The translations under genes and the position numbers were made by a program. From the NCBI RefSeq assembly GCF_002776525.5, contig NC_045452.1:30725378-30789377 (forward strand): 64,000 nucleotides of DNA, read 5' to 3'. The stretch is from Piliocolobus tephrosceles (taxonomy: Eukaryota > Chordata > Mammalia > Primates > Cercopithecidae). This document shows, one piece after another, positions 11,309 to 22,354 of this stretch. Every line of letters begins with the position of its first letter. The stretch's first letter is position 1. A model generated the notes under the pieces. That model did no database searches. It had not been told where the DNA came from and saw only the letters and a list, made by a program, of their open reading frames with translations.

Positions 11309-11458
11309 TTTATCACTAAGTCATGGCCCTTGCCCTCCTTGATCATATTCCAGATGATGGTCCTCTGCAGTCTGTCTGAGATAATATCACCTGCTCCTGA
11401 TTTCTTTTGATTAGTGCTAGCGTGATATGTCTTCACCTCTCTACTGTCACCTATGTGT
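11309..11458 (-). mobile_element. L1M, continued, antisense
   Basis: tttatcactaagtcatggcc and gcctgctcctgatttc-like sequence continue the L1M ORF2 antisense copy directly after the minisatellite. The copy resumes at 11784-11832 after the Alu. Confidence 0.75.
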
Positions 11459-11476
11459 TGTGTGCCTTTATTTTTA

Positions 11477-11783
11477 TTTTTTAAAATTTTTTTGAGATGG
11501 AGTCTCACACTGTCACCTAGGCTGGAGTCAATGGCATGATCTTGGCTCACTGCGACCTCCAGCTCCCAGGTTCAAGAGATTCTCCTGCCTCCACCTCCCT
11601 AGTAACTGGTACTACAGGCACATACCACCACATCTGGCTAACTTTTTTTTCTTTTGTACTTTTAGTAGAGACTGACTTTTGCCATGTTGGCCAGGCTGGT
11701 CTTGAACTCCTGACTGCAAGTGATCCACTTGCCTTGGCCTCCCAAAGTTCTGGGATTACAGGTGTGAGCCACCATGCCTGGCC
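11477..11783 (-). mobile_element. Alu inserted into L1M, antisense
   Basis: Reverse-complement Alu starting with a T/A-rich tail, then gagatggagtctcacactgt, and ending ccaccatgcctggcc. An exact 18-base target-site duplication tgtgtgcctttattttta flanks it at 11459-11476 and 11784-11801. The L1 sequence is continuous across the site. Confidence 0.95.
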
Positions 11784-11801
11784 TGTGTGCCTTTATTTTT
11801 A

Positions 11802-11837
11802 AGGTGGGTTCTTGTAGACGACATAAGCAGCAGCTCC
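11802..11837 (-). mobile_element. L1M remnant beyond the Alu
   Basis: aggtgggttcttgtagacga is the next piece of L1M antisense sequence after the Alu target-site duplication. The similarity stops near 11832. Confidence 0.6.
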
Positions 11838-12104
11838 CCGTGATCCAAGGTTTTGCTTCCACAGTTTCAGGTATTGATGGTTTCAGTTATCTGAGGCCAA
11901 CCATGGTCCAAAAATATTAAATGGAACATTTCAGAAATAAAAACTCATAAATTGAAATGGCATGCCATTCTGCGTAGTGCAATGGGATTTTGTGCCATCC
12001 CATTCTGTCCTGCCCAGGACATGACTTACTCCTCTGTCCAGGGTTTCCAGTCTCTGCACACTACTCACTCACTAGGCCCTGAGTAGCCATCTCAGCTATC
12101 AGAT
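11838..12104. mobile_element. Tigger-type DNA transposon fossil
   Basis: ttgatggtttcagttatctg, aggccaaccatggtccaaaa, atattaaatggaacatttca and cagtctctgcacactactca resemble a Tigger4/Zombi-like end. This is a family recalled from memory. It ends against a CAAA-type repeat. Confidence 0.5.
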
Positions 12105-12136
12105 ACAAAAAACAAACAAACAAACAAACAAAAACA
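12105..12136 (+). repeat. (CAAA)n microsatellite
   Basis: caaacaaacaaacaaacaaa-type tetranucleotide run. Confidence 0.9.
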
Positions 12137-12159
12137 CGTAATATAAGGTAAGTCCTCCC

Positions 12160-12752
12160 TTATAGTAAAATAGAAATTTGTAAAGTCTATGACAATCCTA
12201 CAAATGCATGACAACAAAGATTGTCATAGGAAGCGCTCAGTGAGCTGCTTTATCTGTGATGGTTTGTGAGCCACCATGCAGCTCATAAACCTATCAGGTG
12301 ATAGGTTCTTGGAAAGTGTGACTTTAACCCAAACAAAGCAGAACAAAACCAATTTTATAACTCGATTTTAACAAGAATTAAGTTCCAGTGGTGTATTTCT
12401 GGTCACAAACACTTCATCAAACTTCTAAATGAAGACCCAGAATACTTCTAGTATTAAACATTGAAATAAATTTAAGCTATACATACATTTAAGAAAGATT
12501 AATGAAAACAAGCAAGATGACTAGTTATCTAATTGTTGGTGAGTTGGTGAGTGGCAGTGGTCATGTGCTGGTGGGTTAAACCAAAGAACAAATGTTTGCA
12601 AAGGGAAAATTGTAAGAAGCACCTCCCGTCCCCACACAGCTCACAAACCAGCATAGACACGGCGGCTCGCCGACTCTTTTCCCTCCACGTCCTTTACTGT
12701 CACGCGTTTGTATAATTATCATAGACTTTACAAATTTTTATTTTACAATAAT
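12160..12752. mobile_element. Unclassified element with ~113-bp inverted terminal repeats
   Basis: The left arm 12160-12272 is the imperfect reverse complement of the right arm 12639-12752. The best core is aaatttgtaaagtctatga at 12174-12192, matched by tcatagactttacaaattt at the other end. The match extends inward to ggtttgtgagc / gctcacaaacc. The interior (12273-12638) is AT-rich and has no long open frame. This is the layout of a non-autonomous DNA transposon, but I cannot name the family. No target-site duplication is certain. Confidence 0.6.
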
Positions 12753-12756
12753 TTGT

Positions 12757-12775
12757 ATTCATTCATTCATTCATT
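12757..12775 (+). repeat. (ATTC)n microsatellite
   Basis: About five attc units, directly beyond the right inverted terminal repeat. Confidence 0.85.
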
Positions 12776-13480
12776 TTCCAGCATGCTTATTCCAGGTGAG
12801 AGCACAGGCAGGAACCAGCCCTGAACAGGATGCCCTCCTCACCAGGTGACCCCCACACACCCTCACTCACTCACACCAGACCCATGTAGATGCACCAGCT
12901 CACTGAGTGTGCATGTCTGTGGGAGGTGGGAGAAAGCCGGAGCACCTGGAAAAACCCTCGCAGACAAGAGGAGAACATGTGAGTTCCACACACACAGAGG
13001 AGATGACAGGGAATCAATGTTCTTTTTCTCATCAACGTTATAACAAGACAGCGTTGGACAAAAAGATGTTGTTTGAGGATCTGTGCATGACATGCTGGAA
13101 AAGGCGTAGCTACGGGGCTAGTACAGAAATCAATAGTTGCTAAGGGCTGGTGGGGAGGGAGGGATGAAGAGGGGCCGCATGGAGGGTCTGGGGGCCCCGG
13201 ATGAGGCTGCAGTGCTGGATTCAGTCCACGCACCTTGTCAGAGCCCACATCACTGCGACAGTGAGCCCTGCTGTGACACTCAGGCATAGAGTGAGCCCTG
13301 CTGTCAGCCAGGGGCGTTGGGCCATAATGATGCGTGGATGTTTGCTCATCAGTTCCACCAAATACACCTTCTCATGGGATGAGTCGATAATGGGGGAGCC
13401 TATGCATTTGTGGGGCCAGGGGGTGCATGGAATATCTACCTTTGCTCAATTTTGCTGTTCTGAACCTAAAACTGTTCTAA
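12776..13480. other. Unique spacer with a G-quadruplex motif
   Basis: No repeat or gene recognised. At 13152-13174 four G-runs (GGGG, GGG, GGG, GGGG) with loops of 1, 1 and 7 bases satisfy the canonical G-quadruplex pattern on the plus strand. Confidence 0.5.
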
Positions 13481-13491
13481 AAGATAGACTT

Positions 13492-13785
13492 GCCCAGGCA
13501 TGGTGGCTCATGCCTATAATCCCAGCACTTTGGGAGGCTGAGACGGGCCGATCACCTGAGATCAGGAGTTCGAGACCGGCCTGGCCAATATGGTGAAACC
13601 CCGTCTCTACTAAAAATACAAAAATAAGCTGGGCATGGTGGTGGGTGCCTGTAATCTCAGCTACTCGGGAGGCTGAGGCAGGAGAATTGCTGGAACCCGG
13701 GAGACGGAGGTTGCAGTGAGCTGAGATCCTGCCATTGCACTCAGCCTGGGCAAAACAGCAAGACTCCATCTAAAAAACAAAAAAC
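13492..13785 (+). mobile_element. AluS, full length
   Basis: Runs from gcccaggcatggtggctcat to a short A-rich tail. The exact 11-base target-site duplication aagatagactt lies at 13481-13491 and 13786-13796. Confidence 0.95.
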
Positions 13786-13796
13786 AAGATAGACTT

Positions 13797-14442
13797 AAAA
13801 TAAACAAACAGACAAACGCACCAGAGCTGTCCCCTGGGAGCTGACCAGCTAATCCGGTCCATGAGCCTCTCGTGAACTCACGGGGACTGGCGGCAGCATG
13901 GAAGGCCTCCGTGTACCGACTCTGCCCATGGATGCCGCTGCTCACCGCCATGTCTGGGAGGCTGCAGGTCCCTCACAGAAGCGGGCCTGTGGAGGCATTT
14001 CTGTATCTATTTTTTTTCCAGGGAGTTGTGTGTTCAGGCTGACATTAGCAGGCTGTGGTGTATGCACTGATTCTACTGGTGGCAGAGCTGAGTGACCGGC
14101 GGGCTCCGCTCCCTTCCAGAAATGCACGCCCATGGCAGAGCTACTGGCCTCCCTCAGTCCCTGGGAAGTGCTGGCTGTGAAACCTGAGCCTCCGGGCTGT
14201 CCGGGACTGGGCCGAGCAGCTGCCCCCATGAGACAGGTTGACGAGTCTAATTTTGTGCCCAGAGCAACAGTGCAATGAGGTGACTTCAGTGAGTTGCTGT
14301 CAGTGAGCATGTGTCCATGACTTCAGAGTGGTTTCGATGGTGCTGGCATCTGAAGGTCCTGAGGAGGGTGCAGAGAGAGGGCACTGGGAGGCCAGACGGA
14401 CGTGTGCGAGAGGAGTGGGGATAGGAGAGTGGCGAGTGCTCA
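13797..14442. other. Unique spacer
   Basis: No gene or repeat recognised. Confidence 0.4.
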
Positions 14443-14737
14443 GTGGGGTGGGGGTGGAGAGAAAGGGAGACGGAGAGAGACGGAGAAAGTGGGCAGAGAG
14501 AAAGACAAAGGGTAAAGACAGAGACAGAAAGGGTTAGAAGGAGACAGGGATGGAGAAAGCAGGTAGAGAGGGAGAAAGGGCAAAGGGAAATGGATAGAGG
14601 GAGAGAGACGGAGAGAGCCAGAGGAAAAGAGGTGGGGACAGAAAGGGACAAAGGGGACAGAAGAAGAGAGAGAGAAATAGAGACATAAAGGGAGAAAGGA
14701 AGACAGTGGAGAGGGAGAGACAGGATAGAGAGGAGGA
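14443..14737 (+). repeat. ~295-bp polypurine (GA-rich) tract
   Basis: Long near-pure purine run (gagagacggagaaagtgggc, gaaagggacaaaggggacag and similar). Homopurine-homopyrimidine DNA of this length can form triplex (H-DNA). Open frames on either strand here are low-complexity Arg/Glu/Lys or Ser/Pro/Leu artefacts. Confidence 0.9.
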
Positions 14738-15062
14738 AACGGTGGCCCTGGGGTGAACCTGGGGAGGGACACTGTCTCCTGGTCAGTAACAGGAGCAGCT
14801 GTGGGTGGCAGTGTCATTACTGGGACAGGGAAGATGGAAGAACGGAAACTTGGAGGTGGGAGATGAGAGGAGCTGTAGCCACAGCGACAGCACCTTCAGA
14901 GCAGACAGTCCTGCCAGCTGCCTGGGCTCTGGGTAGGGTGTAGGCTCCACAGGCACCTCTGGGAGTCAGGGGAGTGAGTGGTGCTTAAAACCACAGGGAA
15001 GCTCAAAGCCACTTAGGGACTCGTGGGCAAGGAAAGGAGCCTCAGAGACCCCAACTATGTGC

Positions 15063-15171
15063 AAAGGAGGAAGGTGAGGAGGATCTGCAAGGAGATTTGC
15101 TGGGAGCACCCGAAGAGGAGGGAGGTGAGGAGGAGCTGCAGAGGAGACTCGCCGGGAGCACCCGAGGAGCC
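15063..15171 (+). repeat. ~55-bp tandem duplication
   Basis: Two copies share aaggtgaggaggatctgca / gaggtgaggaggagctgcag and then gggagcacccgaagag / gggagcacccgaggag. Some positions differ between them. Confidence 0.75.
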
Positions 15172-15905
15172 AGGGGGAAGGGGCCATCGCTGGCACTGTA
15201 GAGCCTCCCCTGTCCAGGGAGAGCCACAGAGGAGCTGTCCCCACAGGGGTTCCTCATCTGCTTCCAGAGCCCCACCCTGGGCAGAGGGACACATGAGAGG
15301 CCCACCTGGGAGGGAAGGGCCAGGGGGTCCCAGAGCCCCCTTGGGGTTTCTGCATCCATCCCGTTCTTTCTCCTCTTTAGATGGGGAAAGGAGGAGAGAG
15401 GGTGTTTCTGGGCTCTGCACCAGGTGACGGCTTGGTCGCTTTTCCTGCTTTCTCTCTAATAACCCTCCAAGCCTCCCAAGAGGGCACCGCCAGGAATCCC
15501 CAGCTGCAGACAGAGGGCTGGCGGCTCCCGGGCTCAGGGGATCTTCACACATCCCTTCTCTCCCAGGGTGCCCACCTTGCAGACAGGAGGAGGTGGCTGA
15601 GGCCCAGCCAGCGCCCCCCACAGCCTCGCAGCAGACGGCTAAAGAGGAAGCCTGGCTCAGCTGCACCTTGGGCCCACCGAGAAGGGACAGCGCTCAGTGG
15701 TAGGATGACACATGGGTGCTCTAATGGATTCTAGTTTTGTGAAGATGAACAAGCTCTAAGCAGGAGGACTTAGAGGAGGTCAGTGGCTGGTGGCCCTGAC
15801 AGAGCTATCATGGACCTGTTCCATGAAGAAAGACACAGATCTCTCTGCGGAAAGGTGCAGGCTCTGCTGCAGGAGGAAAATGGCAACAAGAAGCCCAGCA
15901 GGTCG

Positions 15906-16045
15906 GTTGATGGGACTCTGTGCAGCCATCTCGCGTGGCCACCGTGAAGTATGGACCAGCCCAGGGGAGGGTTGAGTTGATGGGACTCCGTGCAGCCCTC
16001 ATGTGTGGCCACCGTGAAGTATGGACCAGCCCAGGGGAGGGTTTC
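15906..16045 (+). repeat. 70-bp tandem duplication
   Basis: Copy 1 at 15906-15975 and copy 2 at 15976-16045. Both contain gttgatgggact, ggccaccgtgaagtatggac and cagcccaggggaggg. Period exactly 70 bp, only a few mismatches. Confidence 0.9.
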
Positions 16046-17672
16046 AGGTCCGGAGATCTTAGTTGAGAGCATCACTGCTCCAGAAATGACCACAGACAGT
16101 GTCATTCTGAACTCACCGAGGTATCTGTGGACCCCAGGCCCCATAGACATGCTGGAAAATGGGTTCTGGAACCCAGGTGGACACCGTTTTCATCTCAGAT
16201 CTTTGGTCCTCAGCACCTGTCCACTCCGACATAGACGTATCAGCTCCCTGCATCTTACTGAGACACAGGAGCCAGAAAGGCCCTGAGGTTTTCATCACGG
16301 TGCTCGCCCCAAGTGCCTCCCAGCTTTGTGTGAGATTGTGGAGGCACGTGGCTTCAGGAGGTGGGAAATGGAACGGACACCCTGCAGAGTCCGACGGGGC
16401 GGTGAGCTCCTTCCCTGCTCTGCAGAGACAGGCTCGGGCCTCATCTGTTATTGGCCAAGGGAAGCAAGGAACCAGGGGAGGTGTGAGGCGTGCACCAGAG
16501 GCACCCCTTGAGTTAGGGACGAAAGCCTGGCAGAGCCTGGGGCTATGGCATGTTTAATCTCGGTGCATGGGTGTCCGCAGGAGCGGCCCATCCCAGAGCC
16601 AGATCTGTGGGCTGTCCCAGGCGTCCTCCTGGGCATCCTGGAGACTCACAGCTCCCGGCCGTGGCTGTGGCCTTCTCCCTCTGTCCTTGGGTCCCCCTGC
16701 AGTTGCAGACTGGATTAACCTTGAGGATGGACAGTGGTGGCCTGGCTGCTGATTGACAGCCAGGACAGAGCAAATATTGACTCCTCACCTCAGGAAAGGG
16801 GCCGACGTTCCTTCCGCAGGCACACGCTGACCTTGCTTCCATGGGAATCAATAGAAACCTCTCGAGTCAATAAATCTTAATGTTCCTTTCAACAGAAATC
16901 TATGCACCTCACTATTGTTACTTGCCTGGAATGCTGGGTGGGAGCAGGCCCGGGGCCTGCGCCAGTGATCAGAGGGTGGTTTAGCCTCAAAGCTTCATCA
17001 GACCCTCCTGACTGAGACGACTAAAGACCCCTCCCCTCGGAGGGTGCTGACAGCACCCCCCAACTATTCACAGCCCACTGGGCCCACCCCTAACCCACCT
17101 CCTGCCTACGGGAACAGCATGGGGAGAGAACAGTGGAAAAGCCACACACTGTCCCCCGCCTGGGACAGAATCCCTCTTGTCTGCCTGGCAGGTGACTTGA
17201 CCCATCCTTTGAGGGAATTTTGAGGAATAAGACAAACCCTCACTGTGGAAGGCCAGAGGGTCCCCTCTCCTCCCTGGAATGATCCCCCAGCTCCATCTGC
17301 AGAGCCTCCCCTAGCACAGCCCAGAAGCTGAAGACCAGAGCCCCCAGGATACAGCGGGAGGGATACAGGCCACTCGGGGGGTTCTGGGACTCGGAACAGC
17401 CTGGCTGGAATTCGAGCATCGCTAAGAAGGAAGTTGAGGAGCCCTGGAGTTCCTGGAGTGTGGGTTTGTGGTCCTTAAACACATCCCTCATATTTAAAAA
17501 TAGCCCTTCCTCTCCCACCCCTGACTGAGCAGCTCTAGATCCTGCTGGCCAGCCGCTTTGTCAGATGAGTTCACTGAAGGCAGAGGTCGTCCTCCCAGCC
17601 ATGCACCTCTGAAGCCCGAGGAATTTCCATGACTTTAACCAGAGACTCGTGCAGCCAGAACTCCTCTAGTGC

Positions 17673-18041
17673 TGATATGGTTGGGTTTTGTGTCTCATCC
17701 AAATCTCATCTTGAATTATAATCTCCGTAATCTCCACGTGTCAAGGGAGAGACCAGGTGGAGGGAACTGAATCCTGGGGGTGGTTTCCCCCATGCTGTTC
17801 TCCTGATAGTGAGTGAGTCCTCCTGAGATCTGATGGTTTTATAAGGGGCTCTTCCCCCTTCACTTAGCACTTCTCCTTCCTACTGCCTTGTGAAGAAGGT
17901 GCCTTGCTTCCCCTTCACCTTCCACCATGACTGTAAGTTTCCTGAGGCCTCCCCAGAGCTCTCAGTCAATTAAACCTCTTTCCTTTATCAATTATTCAGT
18001 CTGGGCAGTTCTTTATAGTTGTATGAAAAGGGACTAACACA
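17673..18041 (+). mobile_element. Solo LTR, MaLR (THE1/MST), complete
   Basis: A 369-bp LTR with intact TG..CA ends. It starts tgatatggttgggttttgtg and ends aaaagggactaacaca. Internal hallmarks are aaatctcatcttgaattata, ggtttcccccatgctgttct, gatggttttataaggggct and caattaaacctctttcc. A 5-base target-site duplication with one mismatch, agtgc (17668-17672) and aatgc (18042-18046), flanks it. No internal MaLR sequence remains, so it is a solo LTR from LTR-LTR recombination. Confidence 0.93.
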
Positions 18042-18046
18042 AATGC

Positions 18047-18385
18047 CAAAGGGAGGTGAGGCTCATGGGTTTGGGTCTCATCAAGCCCTCATGTTCCCAC
18101 CACTGCTGTGTGAGCGTGGAGGAGTTTGTCTTCCAGCTTAAGCTGGGTCTGTGGGGATGGTCATGGGGCCCACATAACCCGGGACCTGGATCCGCTCTGA
18201 AAGAAAGGGAACAAGCTGTTAAGAATGACCCTGTCCAACTGTTAACTCGCCGGCACAGACATATGACACAGCCCAGTAGCGAGGAATGTGGACAGCTTCC
18301 CACTGACATATCCCAGTCACCCCACTGTGCTGGCCTTTCCAACCCTGATAGCACACGGCCTTCTCCCTGTGTGGATGGATGGAAC
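18047..18385. other. Unique spacer
   Basis: No gene or repeat recognised. Confidence 0.4.
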
Positions 18386-18535
18386 CAGCTATCCATCCAT
18401 CCATCTATCTATTCATCCATCTACACATNNNNNNNNNNCATCCACCCATTTGCCTATCCATTCATCCATATATCCATTGTTCATTTACCCATCCATCCAT
18501 CGTCCACCCACCCATCCACCCATCCATCTATCCAC
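18386..18535 (+). repeat. (ATCC)n tetranucleotide array with assembly gap
   Basis: Imperfect atcc/catc units (ccatccatccatctatctat and similar) on both sides of the ten N at 18429-18438. Confidence 0.9.
18429..18438. other. Assembly gap, 10 N
   Basis: Ten ambiguous bases inside the ATCC array; the true repeat length is unknown. Confidence 0.99.
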
Positions 18536-18992
18536 AGGATGGCCAGAGAGACCAGCGCTGTCGGGAAGATCACATGGAGAGAGAAAGGGTCTCGTGATGG
18601 CACAGAAGGAAATGGAAGAGAAAAAGAAGGAAAGGGACAGCGGCAAAAAAAGAAAGAAACATAAGTGAACATTAAAGAACAAACTGGAAGAAAACATCCT
18701 CTATAACAATAGTCAGCGAGTTAGTCAAAGGCTTAATTAGAACAGTAAAGTGATGAACAAAGGTTTGGTAAAAATGCCAGCTGTGTCCATCGTGTGCACT
18801 GACTAACACACATCTAAATGTAGAATGAAGATGAAACAACCTTGGCAACGACAGGCCTTAAAAAACAGTACAAATAAAAATAATATAACTAACACAACCC
18901 GAAAGCAGCACAGACATGTGAGAGGAAGGGAAAACTGGCTGGTTTCTTCCTCTTTCACAGCAAATTCAGTGAATAGAGAGCAACTAAAATGT
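18536..18992. other. Unique A-rich spacer
   Basis: No repeat recognised; the stretch from 18680 is AT-rich and free of recognisable Alu or L1. Nothing further can be said. Confidence 0.4.
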
Positions 18993-19000
18993 GAACACAC

Positions 19001-19308
19001 GGCTGGGCGCAGTGGCTCACACCTGTAATCCCAGCACGGTGGGAGGCCAAGGTGGGTAGATCACGTGAGGTCAGGAGTTCGAGACCAGCCTGGCCAACAT
19101 GGTGAAACCCCGTCTCTGCTAAGAACACAAAAATTAGGCAGGCATGGTGGTGAGTGCCTGTAGTCCCAGCTACTCGGGAGGCTGAGGCAGGAGAATCGCT
19201 TGAACCTGGGAGGCAGAGGTTGCAGTGATCGGAGATTGCACCACTGTACTCCAGCTTGGGCAACAGAGTGAGACTGTCTCAAAATAAACATAAAATAAAA
19301 TAAAATAA
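19001..19308 (+). mobile_element. AluS, full length
   Basis: ggctgggcgcagtggctcac to an A-rich tail (ataaaataaaataaaataa). A short target-site duplication gaacacac occurs at 18993-19000 and 19309-19316. Confidence 0.93.
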
Positions 19309-19316
19309 GAACACAC

Positions 19317-20389
19317 GTGCATTCGCACTCACTCACACACCCTCATTATCAAACGTCTCAATGTTTCTATTTTTTTCCCTTAAAAAGATCTTTAGAAATG
19401 AACTTTTCCATGGTAAAGACATGAAGATCGATCATTCCCTTTGTTTTACTTCATTTTTCATATTAAACATAACTTAAAATAAATCATCTAATTAAAAGCA
19501 TGAGTAGTAGGACTTCCCAGCCTCCCTGCCCTTCCTCCCGCTGACCTCCCGCTCGGCTGCCGGAGGCTCTCTGGGGTTGTTTGCTCGTATGAATGCAAGT
19601 TCCTATTGGGGGATGAGATTGGGGTGATAATGTTGCTTTCTGTATTAAAAAACATTTTCCTAATGCACATGTGTAATTTTCACAAAAAAAATAAAATAAT
19701 TGAAATTACTAAAGAGAACAAGCAGACGGATTTTCACAGTGGCATGGGCGTGGATATCTCTCTCGACCTTGTTCTAAGACACATGGGGGCTGCTGGGTGG
19801 AGCACCGGTCCGCACAGCAGGCTGAGGTGCAGCCTTCTGGCAATCGGCTTCTGGAAGGAGGGAATGGTGTGCAGGCCAGCACCGCCTCCTCTCCATGGAC
19901 CACTCAAGGCTGAGGCTGAGGCCGCAGAGCAGGTGCCTGTGCTATTCCTGACTATTCCTGAAGAGATCGGCACCTGCAGGGCCTGCGTGTTTCCCTGCAC
20001 AGAGGAGAGCAGGACTTTGGTGACCCTGGACGCAGCTGTGGACACTCTGGGCTCGGCTGAGTAGGGACTTTGGTGACCGTGGATGCAGCTGGGGACACTC
20101 TGGGCTCGGCTGAGTGCTGTATGAGAGGCCAGTCCTGGTCATGGTAGAATCTGGGGCACATGATGCTGGGGATTAAGGCAAAGACACCACGTCCAGCCTG
20201 GCCACACTGGTTTCCATGTAAGTTCCTGATAGGCAGGCCTGACTCTGATGGGCCAGCAGCTGCCCCCATGCCCCGGCCTCCACACCAGTCATCTGAGGTG
20301 ACTTGGATGTCATCAAAGGTCTGAAAAGGAAGCATCTGAGCCACTATTCCAGCTTTGGAATCGTGAACTCAGCCCTTCCTGAAAGTATC
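19317..20389. other. Unique spacer
   Basis: No gene recognised. Contains the 53-bp duplication at 20012-20117. A 152-codon frame at 19606-20064 runs through that duplication and has no domain. Confidence 0.4.
20012..20117 (+). repeat. 53-bp tandem duplication
   Basis: Both copies contain ggactttggtgacc, gcagctg and ggacactctgggctcggctg. Starts at 20012 and 20065. Confidence 0.9.
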
Positions 20390-20460
20390 GTGTGTGTGTG
20401 TGTGTGTGTGCACGCGCCCATGTACGTGTGCATGTGTGTGTGCATGTGTGCATGTGTGTT
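20390..20460 (+). repeat. (GT)n array with CG steps
   Basis: tgtgtgtgtgtgtgtgtgca then cgcgcccatgtacgtgtgca; alternating purine-pyrimidine, Z-DNA-prone. Confidence 0.92.
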
Positions 20461-20999
20461 TAGTGCTTGGGGCGTGTGTGTCTGTGGCTTATTGAAACTA
20501 TGAATTTTACTGAGTCAGTAGAGCTGATCATTCTTTCTGCACACACCTGGTCCCACCTCGGTCATGCCTCCCTCTGACATCTATCAATCAATCAATTTAT
20601 CAGTCAATGCTAGAATAAAGTCAATTATCAAAGCTGGCAGTGCGGCCGGCTGCTTTCTTGAAAGTGACAGTCAGTCGGGGAGCATGTCTTGCTAATTCCA
20701 TCCTGAATCTGCCTTCTTCCCTCTTGGGACAGGTGCCTGCGTCTGCACCCCTTTCCTCTGCCAGTGTGGAGACCACAGACTTCCCTCCTGCATGCATGGG
20801 CCGGACCCCTCCCCACCTGGGCATGGCTTGTATCGGGGCAGGAAGGTAACCAGGAGCATCACGGATGCGAAGCGGTAATTATTTTAGCACATCCAAGGGA
20901 GGGAGCTGCTTCCTGCTTTACACCCAGGTCCAACAACATGAAGACAGGAATCTCAAGAAAAACAAAGTTACACATCACAAATCAAGATCATAAAGTAAA
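20461..20999. other. Unique spacer
   Basis: No gene recognised. A short atcaatcaatcaat run lies near 20583. Confidence 0.4.
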
Positions 21000-21330
21000 A
21001 TCAATATTGAAATAATGGCAGTAAATGGGTGCTTTTGATGTGGTCTGTGTTGTAAGACACAGGGAGAAAATGCCTCCGCGAAACTCTAATAAATCACTTT
21101 GTTTAATCACTAGGATATAAATGGAATTTAAAGTGTCATCTGAGAGTCATCCTTTAAAATAACACATTAGCTTTTCATCGATGACAGTTTGGGGGAAATG
21201 ATGCCATTATTTAGAACTTGTTTACTTAATTTATTTTAAATTAATAGTTTTTTCATGTTCTGTCTTCAAAAATTTCCTTAAAGCATTCATATACTTTCTC
21301 TATTTCCTTTTCCCTAATTTCAGAGAAGAG
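21000..21330. promoter_or_regulatory. Candidate conserved noncoding element
   Basis: A repeat-free AT-rich island with motifs such as taataaatcactttgttta, agcttttcatcgatgac and ttatttagaacttgtttact. The cluster of TAAT and ATTA cores is typical of deeply conserved enhancers, but this is inference. Confidence 0.3.
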
Positions 21331-21514
21331 TGTGTGTCTTTATTTCCTTGTCGTGGACACAGAGAGCTCCTGCGGGTGTTTGCAAAAGGCCCCTTGGTGT
21401 CATTCTGCTTCTTGACCCTTCGTCACTCGTGGAATCACAGCTGATGCCTGGGCTCACAGGTCTCCAGGAAATCACTGGTGTCGGGGAAAAGTGTTCTCTG
21501 ATTGGTATAACACA
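21331..21514. other. Unique spacer before L1PA
   Basis: Nothing recognised. Confidence 0.4.
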
Positions 21515-22354
21515 CTTTTTTTTTTTACTGTTAAAATTTGTTTTTTATTATACTTTATGTTCTAGGGTACATGTGCACAACGTGCCGGTTTGTTACATAC
21601 GTATACATGTGCCATGTTGGTGTGCTGCACCCATTAACTCATCATTGACATTAGGTATATCTCCTAATGCTATCCCTCCGCCTTCCCCCCACCCCACAAT
21701 AGGCCCCGGTGTGTGATGTTCCCCTTCCTGTGTCCAGGTGATCTCATTTTTCAATTTCCACCTCTGAGTGAGAACATGCAGTGTTTGGTTTTCTGTTTTT
21801 GTGATAGTTTGCTGAGAATGATGGTTTCCAGCTGCATCCATGTCCCTACAAAGGACATGAGCTCATCCTTTTTTATGGCTGCATAGTATTCCATGGTGTG
21901 TATGTGCCACATTTTCTTAATCAAGTCTGTCATTGATGGACATTTAGGTTGGCTCCAAGTCTTTGCTATTGTGAATAGTGCCACAATAAACATATGTGTA
22001 CATGTGTCTTTATAGCAGCACGATTTATAATCCTTTGGGTATATACCCAGTATATACTGGGATGGCTGGGTCACATGGTATTTCTAGTTCTAGATCCTTG
22101 AGGAATCGCCACACTGTCTTCCACAATGGTTGAACTAGTTTACAGTCCCACCAACAGTGTAAAAGTGATCCTATTTCTCCACATCCTCTCCAGCACCTGT
22201 TGTTTCCTGACTTTTTAATGATCGCCATTCTAATTGGTGTGAGATGGTATCTCATTGTGGTTTTGATTTGCATTTCTCTGATGGCCAGTGATGATGAGCA
22301 TTTTTTCATGTGTCTGTTGGCTGCATAAATGTCTTCTTTTGAGAAGTGTCTGTT
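21515..22354 (-). mobile_element. L1PA, 5'-truncated, antisense
   Basis: The poly(A) appears as T11-12 at 21515-21526, followed by ttttattatactttatgttc and tagggtacatgtgcacaacg, the primate L1PA 3' end. It runs into ORF2, where the minus strand encodes ORF2 C-terminal peptides such as KMWHIHTMEYYAAIKKDE in two frames. A small insertion near 22046-22060 (cccagtatatactggg) breaks the frame. The copy is truncated at about 22354 and has no obvious target-site duplication. Confidence 0.95.

Larger units (their letters stand above)
14738..17672. other. Unique block with two local tandem duplications
   Basis: No gene recognised. Two-copy duplications at 15063-15171 and 15906-16045 are listed separately. 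A 203-codon minus-strand frame at 15055-15666 has no domain and crosses one of these duplications. Confidence 0.45.
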
